This document shows, one piece after another, positions 32,600-44,027 of a stretch of 64,000 nt of DNA. This DNA is from Aplidium turbinatum. Taxonomy: Eukaryota; Chordata; Ascidiacea; Aplousobranchia; Polyclinidae. A program made the translations under genes and the position numbers. The number at the start of each line of letters is the position of its first letter. The first letter of the stretch is position 1. The notes beneath the pieces were generated by a model. It saw nothing but the letters and a program-made list of their open reading frames with translations. It searched no databases and had not been told where the DNA came from. The stretch covers positions 1,736,001-1,800,000 of the forward strand of contig OU964932.1 in NCBI GenBank assembly GCA_918807975.1, in the 5' to 3' direction.

Positions 32600-34190
32600 T
32601 TGAGGAGGCCGCCACAGATCACGTTGTTCCATCCAGGCACAGCAGCCAACATTGGATTGTGTTCATCGAGCGTTGTGAGGTCCACATATCTGTCCTGGGG
32701 TCGATATACAGGACGATGGTAGATATTGAGATGTGCAGTCTGAGAATCTGAGACATATGCAGTCTTTGAAATTAGCCTTGGCAATCGGCAATTGCCGAGG
32801 CAGATGCATGAATGGCACATTAGCCTCGGCAATAGAAATGCCGAGGCCACACGAGCGCTTGTAAGGACCACAAGATTACAAAGATAACCCTAATTTTCTT
32901 AGACCACACCAGACTAGGAGGTTGATTCAATCTTACTATTGCTTGATGTTTTTATTTGGGTTACTTTCTACTTCGCCGACACTTAGACACATGCCCAGCT
33001 GGGAGAATTGAATCTTTTATAGAAATATCACCCTATTTGCATTGATTTAACGCCAGTAGTTGTCAAATTATTGTACGCATTTACTCCTTATCGCGCTTCG
33101 CCTTCTGTTATCTCGTCCAGCTGTATCAGAAACGATCGTGCCGCTTTCACAACGAACCACACAACATCAACAGACGTCGAATACATGTAAGTAATAGGTT
33201 AACACGTTAACCTTTAGAGTGAGCTTTGTTAATTGCGGTTTGTGATAGATGTCTGGTTGCATAACAACAGGTGCAATTTTATGCGCTGACAATGCTTATG
33301 TGAACTATAAAAAAAGTTTGCAACCTTATAAATACTGGCATAATTGTTACGCAATAAGTTATTCTTTCATCGAATGCTTGTTCTTTACCAGTGTCATTGC
33401 CAATATAAATCATGGTAAAGAAAGATACATTTAAAAAGTGGAATTTACCTGCTATAGGTTATGAAACAGAAGGAAAAGTTAGTGTAGTATTTTGCAAAAT
33501 TTGTAAAGAATTTTATGACGGAAACAAATCGGAATTAGAAAAGCTACGGGGCCCAGTTAAAAAAGTAGTACAAAATTGGATAATGGTACTTCGGCAGTAA
33601 AGAAAAGTAATGCTTCCGATCATATGACATCGCGCGTTCATGAACGGGCAGTTTTGCGTCTTCAAGCATAAGCTTCATGCGTCTTACGAACGTTGAATCA
33701 ACCCAAAATTAACATATTTCCTCACCGTGAGTTATTTAACATGAATTATCGTAACAGCGTGGGTATCGCGTTGCTCGCTTTATCGCTACCTTTGGTATTA
33801 TTACATCACAACAAATCAAACAATGCGGTCTTGATAGACTAATCTATTATATTTTTCACTTCTCGTTTTACATGTTGTGGTAGCCTACAATTTTTTCGTA
33901 ATAAACGTTCACAGCAATTGCCGAGGCAATTTCAACTTTTGCCGTTTAGCCTCGGCAACGTTTTTGCCGAAGTAAAAATATGCCAATTTCGAAGACTGCA
34001 TATGCACAAGAAGGTGAGTCGGCGAGGCTCCATTGGAACATGTTGCTGTTGAAACAACCCACCTCAGTCCGCAGGCGATTGAGCTTCACCCATTCCTTCC
34101 GATGTAGTTCTACTCCGGGTGGAGTGTTGGTACAGTATTGGGAAGAACTGTGAATTGGGTTGGTCGTTCTTCTTTCCATTTACTGTTTCA
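32600..34190 (-). pseudogene. LINE C-terminal fragment split by a transposon
   Basis: Minus strand. The upstream part (about 34190-33999) encodes PPGVELHRKEWVKLNRLRTE and FNSNMFQWSLADSPSCAY. The downstream part (about 32759-32600) continues in the same frame with VSDSQTAHLNIYHRPVYRP and DLTTLDEHNPMLAAV. Both match the Cys-rich C-terminal region of Jockey/I-like LINE proteins. Removing the element at 32760-33998 with one copy of its duplication leaves an open frame here, which dates the LINE as older than the insertion. Confidence 0.75.
32760..33998 (+). mobile_element. TIR transposon (CAGTCTTYGAAATT ends), 6-bp duplication
   Basis: The ends are CAGTCTTTGAAATTAGCC and, read inward from the right, CAGTCTTCGAAATTGGC. 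The 6-bp duplication catatg lies at 32754-32759 and 33999-34004. GCAATTGCCGAGGC words fill both subterminal regions. The plus strand at 33412-33600 encodes the start of a hAT-like transposase with a short zinc-binding motif (VVFCKICKEFY), like ZNF862-type N-termini; nothing follows it. A shorter relative is at 35045-35934. Confidence 0.75.
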
Positions 34191-34636
34191 AACTTCGGAA
34201 ATGTGAAAGTTAGATTTACAGATAGCTGCAGCATGGTGGGAAAAAGGGTGTCGAGATTCCAAGCGCTGAAGCTTTTGGGAGTGCAAGTTTAGGACAATCT
34301 GGTTGAGGAGGTGGTCATCCATTGACATAGCTTGTAGGACCAAACTGCAAATGTGGTTTTCCCTACAAAGTCTGCCTGAGGCGATGCCTGATAGTACCGA
34401 CAGATATTCACTCTATCAACATAGCATAACTAGTAACTACAGTTAGCCCTTTTGTGAAGTGAAAACTCAAGGTCAAGGCCTTGGCAGTGTTCACAAATTT
34501 GGAAAACAGCTTTTAAAAGATCAAAATAGAAACAAATGGCAAGTATATACCTTAAAACGGGGTAACTTTAAACCAATTGTTTTGTGGCAGAGGCTATGTT
34601 TAAAATTGTGAATATAACCTCTGAGGCTAAACAATA
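34191..34636. other. Probable LINE-derived spacer
   Basis: No clear ORF. It may be upstream sequence of the split LINE on the minus strand, but I cannot see conserved motifs. Confidence 0.35.
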
Positions 34637-34799
34637 AATATATACAGAGGTGGGCACCCGCTACTTTTAAAGTAGCGCGCTACCTGCTACCGCTACTTGG
34701 GCCAAAGTAGCGTGCACTACTGCTACCCGCTACCAATTTACCAAAGTAGCGCGCACTACCCGCTACCAATTTACCAAAGTAGCGCGCACTACCCGCCTG

Positions 34800-36160
34800 G
34801 GTTTTTTTTTTCGGTCATTTATCGGTCATTGACCGATTTTTTAGCAAAATGTCCGAAAAAAATATAGTCAATTCGGTCAAAATGTCAGAAAAAATATGTA
34901 CACGCTCAAATCGATTTCAGTGATTGCAAAGAAGCTTCTTGCGCCACTGTACGATTTTTTGTCAATCGGAAATACAAGACGTAGACTTAGTGTTTAAACG
35001 TTGATCCAATGTCTTGTTATATGTGATAACGCAAATACAGAAGTCATTCTTCGAAATTAGCGTGGGCAATCGGCACTTGCCGACGCAGATGCGTGAATGG
35101 CGCATTAGCGTTGGCAATGAAAATGCTGAGGCCACAGGAGCGCTTGTAAGGACCAAAAGATTACAAAAAAAAAGTAATTTTCTTGGACTACACCAGACTC
35201 TTACTATTGCTGGACTCTTACTATGTTTTATTTGGGTTACTTCCTACTTCGCCGGCGCTTAGACACGTGCCCAGCTGGGAGAATTGAATCTTTTATAAAA
35301 ATATCACCCTATTTGCATTGATTCAACGATAGTAGACGTCAAATTAGTCTAAGCATCTACTCCTTGTCGCGTCTCGCGACTTTGTGTTGCTCGCAGTATC
35401 CCAATTGTGCCGAAATTATGTTGATGTAAACGTAAATCGAGGCAATCTTTTCGCGGGGAGCTATTAATTTGTTACCAGTACCTGGTTGAGCAATTAACGT
35501 TATTTTATGATAATTCAACGTCACTAGATGTCGAATTAATGTAAAACAAACGTAAATTTCTTATTGGTTACTGTTGCTACGCAATATAACCCGCCGAGAA
35601 AATCAAATCGATTTGTGTTGCCTTGAACATTGAATCAACCCAAAATTAACTTACTTTTCCCCCGTGAGTTATATAACGTGAATTACTGTAAGTTCAGCGT
35701 GCGTATCGCGTTGCTCGCTTTATCGCTAGTTTTAGTATTATTACATCACAAGAAATCAAACAGTGCGGTCGTGATAGACTACTCTAGTATATTTTTCGCT
35801 TCTCGCTTTACATGTTTTGGTACAATTTTTTCGTAATAAATGTTCACATGCAATTGCAGAGGCAATTTCAACCTTTGCCGTTTGGCCTCGACAATGTTTT
35901 TGCAAAAGTAAAAATATGCTAATTTTGAAGACTGGAAGTAACGTTTGTCTATTCTAACTTTTCTCAGATAAAACACGACAACGTTTCTCAGCGAAACTTA
36001 ATGTTGTAGCTAGTCAGGAAGTGCAAATTTTCGTTTGTATCAGCTACTTCAAAGGAAATATTTTCATCAGAAAAAATGACCGAAATCAATAAAAAATGAC
36101 CGAATTTTTTCAAGTCATTTCGGACAAATGACCGAAAAGTCTCAGCGAAAAAAAAACCCA
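34800..36160. mobile_element. TIR element (CGGTCATT ends) nested in family E hAT
   Basis: The left end CTGGGTTTTTTTTTTCGGTC and the right end, read inward, CTGGGTTTTTTTTTCGC then TTTTCGGTCATTTG are inverted repeats. They are set in duplicated tacccg flanks (about 34791-34797 and 36163-36169). Many CGGTCATTT/AAATGACCG words occur inside both ends. No ORF of note. It contains the smaller element at 35045-35934. Confidence 0.65.
35045..35934 (+). mobile_element. TIR transposon related to 32760-33998, 5-bp duplication
   Basis: Begins CATTCTTCGAAATTAGCG and ends, read inward, CAGTCTTCAAAATTAGC. It is flanked by gaagt (35040-35044 and 35935-35939). The two ends and the TTTATTTGGGTTACTT region match 32760-33998, but the central part with the transposase start is missing. 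Third level of nesting here. Confidence 0.7.
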
Positions 36161-37305
36161 GCGTACCCGCTACTCGGACCAAAGTAGCGCGCGCTACCGC
36201 TACTTCTTCCGCTACTTTTGTCTAAAATGACACTAGGAAACACTCAAGTCCCTAGTGACGAAAAAATGACCTTGAAAACAAATGTTATCATTCGTTTACG
36301 TTGTCATTTTGACGTCATTATAGAAAACACATTCTAAGGGAAATTTATTGTTACGCATCTTTCAAAAACACGAGCATTTCAAAATGAGAGTCACTAAGTC
36401 CTGCCCGCGCTTTCGCTTAAGCACATCTTTTCCAACAGAGAAAAGTCTCTCCACCGCAGCACTGGAAGGAATGGGGGTGTTGTATTTAATGAACAGATGT
36501 TTTAACTCGGTATTCGAAAAGCTCAAGCCAAGGACTTGCTCTTGTCCGAAAAAAAGGCGTCCACAATTGTTGCTTCCTTCTGCACCGACGTTTCACGGGA
36601 TGGTGCAAACACTCCAAAAAATACATCCTCGGAGTCATGACTGGTGTTGGTGGCACTCTTCTCCGTATCAACCTGGCTTGATATCTCCGGCAACAGTCGA
36701 ATTACATCTGTCTTGACGAATTACAACGTAGAGCAGAAATTGTAGCCACGACGTCTTGAAGGAGGGATGACGACATGATGCCATAATGCATTTCATGTTG
36801 TTGAAGCACTTGTTGAATCGTTTCTTCACCCCTTCAAGGACTTTCACTTTCAACTCCTCACAGGTCACAAGATCACTGATCTTGGTCAACTTCTTCCCGC
36901 AAATTGTGATGGTTGGAAGCAAGACTCCGTAATACGCCTTGGACTCGCCCTGGAGAATGTCTAAAGCCTGGCAGATAGGCTTCATCACACGGAGATATTC
37001 GCCGAAGAAGTTGACGTCAGCTAGAAAAGACTGAAACTTTGCAACGAAGCCGATTATATAGCTTCTTGACCACGCCAGTATTGCAAAAAAAACAAGCATT
37101 TTTTTCAATTTACATTAAAAAGTAGCGGGTAGCGGGAGTGCAACTGAAAAAAAGTAGCGCCTCTCCCGCTACTTTAGAATAAAAATAGCGCCGCTCCTGC
37201 AGCCGCTACTCCAACTAAAAAGTAGCGCCGCTACTTTTACCAAAAAAGTAGCGCTGCTACAAAAGTAGCGCTGCTACAAAAGTAGCGCGCTACTACCCAC
37301 CTCTG

Positions 37306-37582
37306 AATAGATACATACTATTAATACTACAAAAAGTTCTCAATGCCAAGAAAAAAGCCAAGCAGAGCAAATTACATAAAATAAATTAAATAAAGACCTT
37401 CTGATGAAGGGGATCCCTTTTAGGGTGAAATAGGCTGTAAAGGTTTTAGAAAGTACCGTATATAATAAATAGGGTGATTATTTTTTCACCTAAAAAACGA
37501 AAAATTTTGACTTAAAAATTGAAACTTTTGACATTAAAAAACTTTTTTTTTACAAATATTGATGTATGTAGAACCTGTATGA
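37306..37582. other. No gene seen
   Basis: AT-rich spacer between two transposons. Confidence 0.4.
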
Positions 37583-38103
37583 AGGGATGCAACCTACCGT
37601 AGTTCGTACCCTGAACAGTTCGTACCCTAAAAAAATCGAAAGAAAAAATTAAAAAAGCGGAAGTCGCTGATCGCAGTTTCCGCAAACAAACAAAAACTCT
37701 CAGGATCAGGGTTGCCAGACTGAAAATTGAAAAAAAGGCCAAACTCAACAAGAAAAAAGGCCAAATAGGTACAAAAATGTCCAAAAATAAGCCAAACTTA
37801 AACAAGATAAAATAAGCATTGTAATCAGGGTTGTCAGACTGTGAAAAGGTCTCAATGCCAAAATAATACAAGAAAAATCCATGGAAAATTTTCTTAGGAG
37901 GTGTAGGCCTAGCGCCTGCAATCTTTTTTCATGTTTGCTTTAGACAGTCTAATTGCCGTTGTGAAATTTGTGCTTGGTAGGAATTTGAAACGCTGGCTGA
38001 AAATTAGGGCGTTTTCTCGGAATTTTCACCACTTATCAGGGTTTGATTTTACATACGTAGTTTTACGTTGTTGTAGGTTTTTGCGCATTTGACACATGCC
38101 TGC

Positions 38104-38280
38104 CAGGCCCGTAGCCAGCCGGGGGACCTTGCCCCCCTGAAAAAAAATTCGCCCCCCTTGGCAAAATCCCAACATTCTCGAGCAACAGCCACAATTATAA
38201 TGATTTTGCCCATTTAAAATTTTTCGGCCCTCCCTAAAAACAGTTGGACCCCCTTGCTCTGCGGTCTGGCTACGGCCCTG
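38104..38280. mobile_element. hAT-like MITE, 177 bp
   Basis: Inverted ends CAGGCCCGTAGCCAGCCGGG and, read inward, CAGGGCCGTAGCCAGACCG, with similar but imperfect octamer flanks (atgcctgc, catgctgc). No coding capacity. Confidence 0.65.
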
Positions 38281-38890
38281 CATGCTGCATTGCTTGAAGC
38301 AATAAGCCCCTTTAAATCAATTGTTCAGCGTTAAATAAACACAGTCAGTTTGTGAGTTTCCAGTATGGTTTCTGTCGGCCAGTTGTGTGGTGCCTTATTG
38401 TCTCAGTCAGTTTGTCACGGATGCCTTTCTCGGAAGTCACGGTGTTAGTTTAATTATGGTTGTAGTGTAGTTTTTCATGTTCTGAATTAGTTTAGCTCGT
38501 TCTATTTGAATTCAAGGCATTATTTGGCTACAACGTTCCGACGTGGAAGTTCATTCATTTCTTTGTAATAAACTCCTACTCACAAAAGAAGCAAGGTATT
38601 GTTCTCAAGATCATCCCCACTACATGCTAGTACCCGAGATGTTGCTGTAGCAGCTAAAGCTAGGTATGGGAGGATGTTCAGACCACTCGATGTCCGCTAC
38701 AAAGGCAATACCTTAGCAAGGTATGAAAGGAATGGTCCAACAGGAAGAAGTCGTGTCGAACACGAACACTGTAGTGTCGAACAGACCTGAACACTTTTCA
38801 TAAGAAGGTCAAATATGAAGGCAATCAATATTAAAATGTCGTCAGTGAATAAAGCTAAATTCATATCGTCATAATTGAATAATTTATGTT
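38281..38890. other. Unassigned repeat-like DNA
   Basis: The 63-codon plus ORF at 38599-38790 has no recognised motif. The stretch around 38540-38640 (AATAAACTCCTACTC then AAGCAAGG) looks LTR-like but has no partner in the window. Confidence 0.3.
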
Positions 38891-39145
38891 GGGGAGACTG
38901 GGGTAAAGTGTGCAATGGGGTAAGATGAGCAACCCCTGTTTTTGGAAAAACGAGTCGGCGGAATTTTTTTATTTTTATTCTGGATGTATCACTCATAATG
39001 CCACTTCATTCAATGTATTTGTTATGTCCACTAAGAATTGCATTTTACAATGGCACGCAATTTTATCAGATTATATTGCTTATGTCGAAAATTCGAAATT
39101 TTTATTTTTTTGCCAAAAACTGAATAACTTTATTGTTACACTATG

Positions 39146-39319
39146 TGTCATATTCTGTCTGTTTACTGGTGTATTATATACAGAAATAACATGCACTTCT
39201 ACTTTGATTAATTACTGACAACAGAATGTATATTCGGGATACTTGCCAGGGTTGCCAAAAGATAATCTGGTAACCGGTCATAAGCATAACATATAATAAT
39301 CACATTTCAATACACTACA
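39146..39319 (-). repeat. gypsy 3' LTR
   Basis: Left 174-bp LTR, which is the 3' LTR because the element reads on the minus strand. Confidence 0.92.
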
Positions 39320-39333
39320 TCCCTTCCTTCTCG
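39320..39333 (-). promoter_or_regulatory. gypsy polypurine tract
   Basis: The minus strand reads GAGAAGGAAGGGA directly before the 3' LTR, the position and composition of the plus-strand primer of LTR elements. Confidence 0.75.
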
Positions 39334-39744
39334 GTTTAAAACGTAGTTTTCAAAGGCATTACTTCTTTTGATAAAAACCAATTTTACATTAAAGGATTAT
39401 AACAGGTGATGATAACCATGAGCACTTGAACCAAAAGACGCATCATCATTAGGTTTCGATTACGTAAGCATTATTCATGCAATCTATGGTATACACAGAT
39501 TAACTTATCAGTACCGACATTTACTGTCAAAAGCAATATAGCCATACACCAAAGATCATGATTAGCCTAATACGTTTGCTTCTACTTTTTACACTTTGAT
39601 CTTGAAACTGTAGTGGCGAACAATTAAATAGATTACCACTCAATTGACATGATGTTTAAACAAATAGACATGCATTCCAAAGCTAGTCTTTATAACGAAA
39701 GAACAAAAGGAATCATAGACATACAAGTCTGCATTCTAGTCACT

Positions 39745-42700
39745 TCAAGTTACATAATCGTTAAAGCGAGCAGGTTTACTGACATTACGTGTCGGACGAG
39801 TACGTACAGGTATTGAGGACTCATTCAAATCAGCGTTCACGGTCATGTCAGCAGGAGGTGAGTTTACATTTTCATCACTGGTGTTCAATTTCTTAAAAAA
39901 CGACGAATTTCGTGTCAATTGAACCCCTTCATTGTTTTGTACTGTCACTTCCCCCCTTTCCTTCCTAACTACCTGTTGGGTAGCGCTATCAAAATTTGCA
40001 GAAAGTTTATTTGATTTTTGACTTTTAACCAAAACTTCATCTCCAACCCGAATATCTGAGTCGACAGCACGTCGCTTAAAGTCAGTATATAGTTTACCGT
40101 CTATTTTACCCTTCCAGTCTCTGTCTCGAATCCCTTCATCAAAGATCTGAGGTTCTCGGCACAGTTCAGGTAATTTAGACTTCATTTCTCTGCGAAACAT
40201 CATATAATAAGGAGTAGAACCTGTAGAAACTTGCGGAGTTGAACGATATGCCATTAGAAATTTGTTGATCTCATACCGCCAATCTTTCTTTTCAACTTGA
40301 GCAACTTTGATTGCCTTTAACAAGGTTCGATTTTGTCGTTCCACCTCACCGTTTGCTTGAGGCCATAATGGTGTTGTTTTGCGGTGTATTACTCCATATT
40401 CTTCTAGAAAATTCTCAAAATCATTCGATACAAATTGTGGACCATTATCAGTTCGCAATGAGTAAGGTACTCCAAACCTTGAAAACATGGGCAGAATCGC
40501 TTGAATCAATTTTTCGCTTGTGATTGATTTCAAGATTGCAATTTCGTAAAAACGACTAAAGTAATCTACCACTACTAAAATGTTCTCACCACTTGGTAAT
40601 GGACCAAGAATATCTGCCGCACAATCTTGCCAAGGCCCACTTGGTGGCAATACCCGAGCAATTGGTTCTGGTCTGCAAAAGTCGCTGGTGACTTGACATC
40701 CGTGACAAAGTTTACACATCTTTTCTGCATCAGCATCGATCTTTGGCCACCACACCTTTGTGCGTAATCGATTCTTTGTCTTGACAATGCCTTGGTGACC
40801 CTCGTGTGCCAAATTGAGCACTTTTTCACGCAATGTAGCAGGTATAACGAGTCTTGTCCCTCTGAGCAACAAGTTTCCATATGTACACAGTTCATTTTTT
40901 ACATGCAAAAAGCTTGTGTCTGTACACTTGGACCAATTTCCTGAATGAATATAGTCCCTAATTTCTGACAATTGTGGATCAGCAGCTGATTCTTGTTCAA
41001 GTTCTTCTGTAGATAAAGCGACTGGCATACTTTGAAGAACAATAGATCTCACATAATCATAAGGTTCTTTTAAATCTCTGCTTTCTTCATAGGGCTCTTT
41101 ATTTAGCCTTGACAATGCATCAGCAATGTTAGTTTTCCCAGGACGATAGATAACACTAAAATCAAACGATTGTAAACGCAATACCCAGCGTTCTATTCTT
41201 GCTGATGGTCTTGATTTCTTCGTGTAAATGTATTGCAGGGGCTTATGATCTGTTTCAAGTTCAAAATGTCTTCCAAATACATACAAATTGAATCTTTCAC
41301 AAGACCAAACCAACCCTAGAGCTTCTTTTTCTGTTTGGCTGTACTTCTTTTCCACATCAGACAAACTTCGAGATGCATAAGAAATGACTCTCCACACTCC
41401 ATCTTGTAACTGAGTCAACACAGCACCTAGACCAACTGGAGATGCATCTGTCACAATTCTTGTCTTACAGTCATTCCGGTAATATGCCAATGTATCAGCC
41501 TTTGTGATCGCTGCTTTTAATTTCAAAAATGCATCTTGGTGTGCTTTATGCCATTCAAACTTTGCAGTCTTTTTGGTCAAGTCTAGTATAGGCCTTGCAA
41601 TGGTTGCTAAATTTGGGATAAACTTAGCTGAAAACTGAACAAGACCAATGAATGATCTGACTTCACTAGCTGAAGTTGGAGGTTGTGCTTTTTGAATAGC
41701 TGCAATTTTCTCTGCACTGGGACCTACCCCTTGTTGGTGCAAGTCATGTCCAAAAAATGTAAGCTTTGACATTCTAAACTGACATTTTGTTTTATTCAAA
41801 GTCAATCCAGATTTTAACAACTTTTCCAGTACAACATGTAGTCGACTGTCATGTTCTGTCCTATCTTTTCCATAAATGACAATGTCATCTGCAATGTTAG
41901 CAACACCATCACAGTTCTTCAATAAATCCCAAATGATTTTCTGATATTTTTCAGGAGCAGAACTCAGTCCAAACATTAGCCTTTTATATCTGTATAGACC
42001 TCGATGTGTAACAAATGTTGTAATATGGCGGCTTGTTTCATCCAACCTTATCTGATGAAAACCCCATTTTAAATCCAACTTACTGAAAACAGTACTACCA
42101 TTGAGTTGATACAACAGTTCTTCAACAGTGGGAATTGGATGTCTCTCTCTAACTATAGCCTGATTGGCTTGTCGCATATCAACACAAATGCGAATGTCAC
42201 CATCACTCTTAGGTATGACTACCAATGGAGAGATCCAACTTGATGGTCCTTCTGGGACTTCTTCTATAATATCAGCATCAAGCAATTCATTTAACTTCAC
42301 ATCTACCTTTTCTCTCAGCGGAAATGGTATTCTTCGAACAGGTTGAGCTACTGGCTTAAGAGAATCATCAATATGCAATTTTAACTCATAATCTTTTAAC
42401 AAGCCAACACCAGTAAATAAACCATCATACTTAGACACAATGTCAATATCAACTTGAGGTTCAACATTATTAGCACCAGATTTAACACCATTTACATGTA
42501 TTGGACCAACATGCAACAAACCTAAAGTCTCTGCGGTGTCTTTGCCCAATAGTCTGTGTCCATCGGTATCTGCTACCACAAAGTCAGCAACACATACTTT
42601 TTGTGTAACTTTTGATTCAACTTTTGCCGTAAATGTTCCTAATGTTGGAATTGGCTTCTTACTTCCATACGCGTACAATGTTTTAGCAGATTTCCTTGTT

Positions 42701-43776
42701 GTTGCATTAATATTACATGTCTTCAGCCATTCCCAAGTTTGCTTGTTCACAATGTTGCATGATGCACCGGAATCAACTAACATGTCTCCCACAGACACAC
42801 CACCAATGTTTAAATTTACACTGCACAGCCCATGTGCTGGACCTTTCACTGAAAAGACATTACTTGATGCACCAAATTCATTTTCACCCAATCCTGAATT
42901 ATCTATTTGATTGGCATTAGATTTTAAAAAGGTTTTAGATTTTGCATTTCTTTGTTGATAAAACTGTGTTGTATTCCTTACTTTTGATCTGCATTTCTTT
43001 TGAAAATGTCCCTGATTTCCACATTTGTGGCACTTTTTCCCTCTTGCAGGGCACTGCCTGTCAAGTTTGAAATGACCAAATAATCCACATGCAAAACACT
43101 CTTGTGTGTCTTTTCCCTGTTTTGACTTAATGGTATTCTTTCTTTGTATAGGAACTGAATTTACTTCATGCTGCATGCTAGGTTCTAATGATTTTCTTTC
43201 CATCATCTTAACCTGTGAATTAACTGCTTCATGTGCTCTAGCAATAGCTAATATATCATTTAACTGCACATCTCCTTTTTCCAAAAACTTTCTTCGTAAA
43301 TGATTGGAATGACACTTATCAATTACTTGATCACGAAGTTGGGTATCCAACGAATCACCAAATTCACACATAGCTGCCTGTTGTCGCAGTCTGCAAACAA
43401 ATTTGTTCACCGGCTCATCATGTTTTTGCATCAATTGCCTAAAAACATGGCGTTCAAAAGGTACATTAGCCTTAGGAAGAAAATGATCATCCAACAATGT
43501 TAAAGTCTCTTGAAGAGTTTTACCTTCATTGTCTGGAACCAAAGAAAAATAAATTTCTTGCACATCCACACCAGCAGTGTGCAGCAGCAGAGCCTGTTTT
43601 TGTTCATCACTGGTGACACCTTTTCCAGTGATATACAATGAAAACGCCCGTTTCCATCGCTTCCAACGTTGTCCCTGGCTTTGTGCATCACCACTGACAT
43701 CAAAGGGTAATACAGCTGACACCTCGCAGGTAACTGCAGCTCCATTCATGATGCTCACTAGTAGTTTGGACAACAC
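39745..43776 (-). CDS. gypsy Gag-Pol polyprotein, 1343 residues
   Basis: A single open frame holds the complete Ty3/gypsy order. Gag-like N-terminus (about 1-210, with WKRWKRAFSLYI); two CCHC knuckles (about 225-262, CFACGLFGHF and CHKCGNQGHFQKKC); aspartic protease DSGA (about 335); RT with FGLSSAPEKYQ and IADD in place of the usual YVDD (about 628); RNase H with VTDASPVGLGAVL (about 775). The integrase has an HHCC zinc region (about 990) and catalytic stretch VVDYFSRF, RTDNGPQF, NGEVERQ (about 1065-1145). Gag, enzymes and integrase are in one frame, as in Mag-type elements. The element inserts through the LTR ends. It appears whole; whether it is expressed cannot be judged. Confidence 0.93.
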   Translation of the reverse strand: MLSKLLVSIMNGAAVTCEVSAVLPFDVSGDAQSQGQRWKRWKRAFSLYITGKGVTSDEQKQALLLHTAGVDVQEIYFSLVPDNEGKTLQETLTLLDDHFLPKANVPFERHVFRQLMQKHDEPVNKFVCRLRQQAAMCEFGDSLDTQLRDQVIDKCHSNHLRRKFLEKGDVQLNDILAIARAHEAVNSQVKMMERKSLEPSMQHEVNSVPIQRKNTIKSKQGKDTQECFACGLFGHFKLDRQCPARGKKCHKCGNQGHFQKKCRSKVRNTTQFYQQRNAKSKTFLKSNANQIDNSGLGENEFGASSNVFSVKGPAHGLCSVNLNIGGVSVGDMLVDSGASCNIVNKQTWEWLKTCNINATTRKSAKTLYAYGSKKPIPTLGTFTAKVESKVTQKVCVADFVVADTDGHRLLGKDTAETLGLLHVGPIHVNGVKSGANNVEPQVDIDIVSKYDGLFTGVGLLKDYELKLHIDDSLKPVAQPVRRIPFPLREKVDVKLNELLDADIIEEVPEGPSSWISPLVVIPKSDGDIRICVDMRQANQAIVRERHPIPTVEELLYQLNGSTVFSKLDLKWGFHQIRLDETSRHITTFVTHRGLYRYKRLMFGLSSAPEKYQKIIWDLLKNCDGVANIADDIVIYGKDRTEHDSRLHVVLEKLLKSGLTLNKTKCQFRMSKLTFFGHDLHQQGVGPSAEKIAAIQKAQPPTSASEVRSFIGLVQFSAKFIPNLATIARPILDLTKKTAKFEWHKAHQDAFLKLKAAITKADTLAYYRNDCKTRIVTDASPVGLGAVLTQLQDGVWRVISYASRSLSDVEKKYSQTEKEALGLVWSCERFNLYVFGRHFELETDHKPLQYIYTKKSRPSARIERWVLRLQSFDFSVIYRPGKTNIADALSRLNKEPYEESRDLKEPYDYVRSIVLQSMPVALSTEELEQESAADPQLSEIRDYIHSGNWSKCTDTSFLHVKNELCTYGNLLLRGTRLVIPATLREKVLNLAHEGHQGIVKTKNRLRTKVWWPKIDADAEKMCKLCHGCQVTSDFCRPEPIARVLPPSGPWQDCAADILGPLPSGENILVVVDYFSRFYEIAILKSITSEKLIQAILPMFSRFGVPYSLRTDNGPQFVSNDFENFLEEYGVIHRKTTPLWPQANGEVERQNRTLLKAIKVAQVEKKDWRYEINKFLMAYRSTPQVSTGSTPYYMMFRREMKSKLPELCREPQIFDEGIRDRDWKGKIDGKLYTDFKRRAVDSDIRVGDEVLVKSQKSNKLSANFDSATQQVVRKERGEVTVQNNEGVQLTRNSSFFKKLNTSDENVNSPPADMTVNADLNESSIPVRTRPTRNVSKPARFNDYVT

Positions 43777-43837
43777 GATAAGAACAATTCACTGTCTGCT
43801 TGGACCTCTTGAACTAATAGGCTACAGATTTAAATAT

Positions 43838-43853
43838 TTTCCTCGTCGCCAAA
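43838..43853 (-). promoter_or_regulatory. gypsy primer-binding site candidate
   Basis: Immediately inside the 5' LTR the minus strand reads TTTGGCGACGAGGAAA. TGGCGACGAGG is the form of a tRNA 3'-end complement; the tRNA is not identified. Confidence 0.5.
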
Positions 43854-44027
43854 TGTCATATTCTGTCTGTTTACTGGTGTATTATATACAGAAATAACAT
43901 GCACTTCTACTTTGATTAATTACTGACAACAGAATGTATATCCGGGATACTTGCCAGGGTTGCCAAAAGATAATCTGGTAACCGGTCATAAGCATAACAT
44001 ATAATAATCACATTTCAATACACTACA
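43854..44027 (-). repeat. gypsy 5' LTR
   Basis: Right 174-bp LTR, followed outside by the ctatg duplication; it would supply the promoter. Confidence 0.92.

Larger units (their letters stand above)
34645..37305 (-). mobile_element. Family E hAT, reversed copy with nested insertions
   Basis: Ends CAGAGGTGGGCACCCGC and GCTACTACCCACCTCTG; the flanks aatatata and aatagata agree at 6 of 8. The minus strand (36668-37108) encodes a long transposase stretch (ADVNFFGEYLRVMKPICQAL, GESKAYYGVLLPTI, VKVLEGVKKRFNKCFNNM). Nearer the left is the ERLFS-type C-terminal region (about 36420-36480). It is the reverse-oriented sister of 25194-26748, made longer by the insertion at 34800-36160. Confidence 0.8.
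39146..44027 (-). mobile_element. Ty3/gypsy LTR retrotransposon, looks whole and young
   Basis: 4882 bp with 174-bp LTRs at both ends (TGTCAT...CACTACA on the plus strand), a perfect 5-bp duplication ctatg (39141-39145 and 44028-44032), and one long minus-strand polyprotein ORF. The two LTRs are identical by eye apart from about one position, so insertion was recent. A polypurine tract and a possible primer-binding site flank the LTRs internally. Similarity to K02A2.6-like/SURL proteins places it in or near the Mag lineage. Confidence 0.92.
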
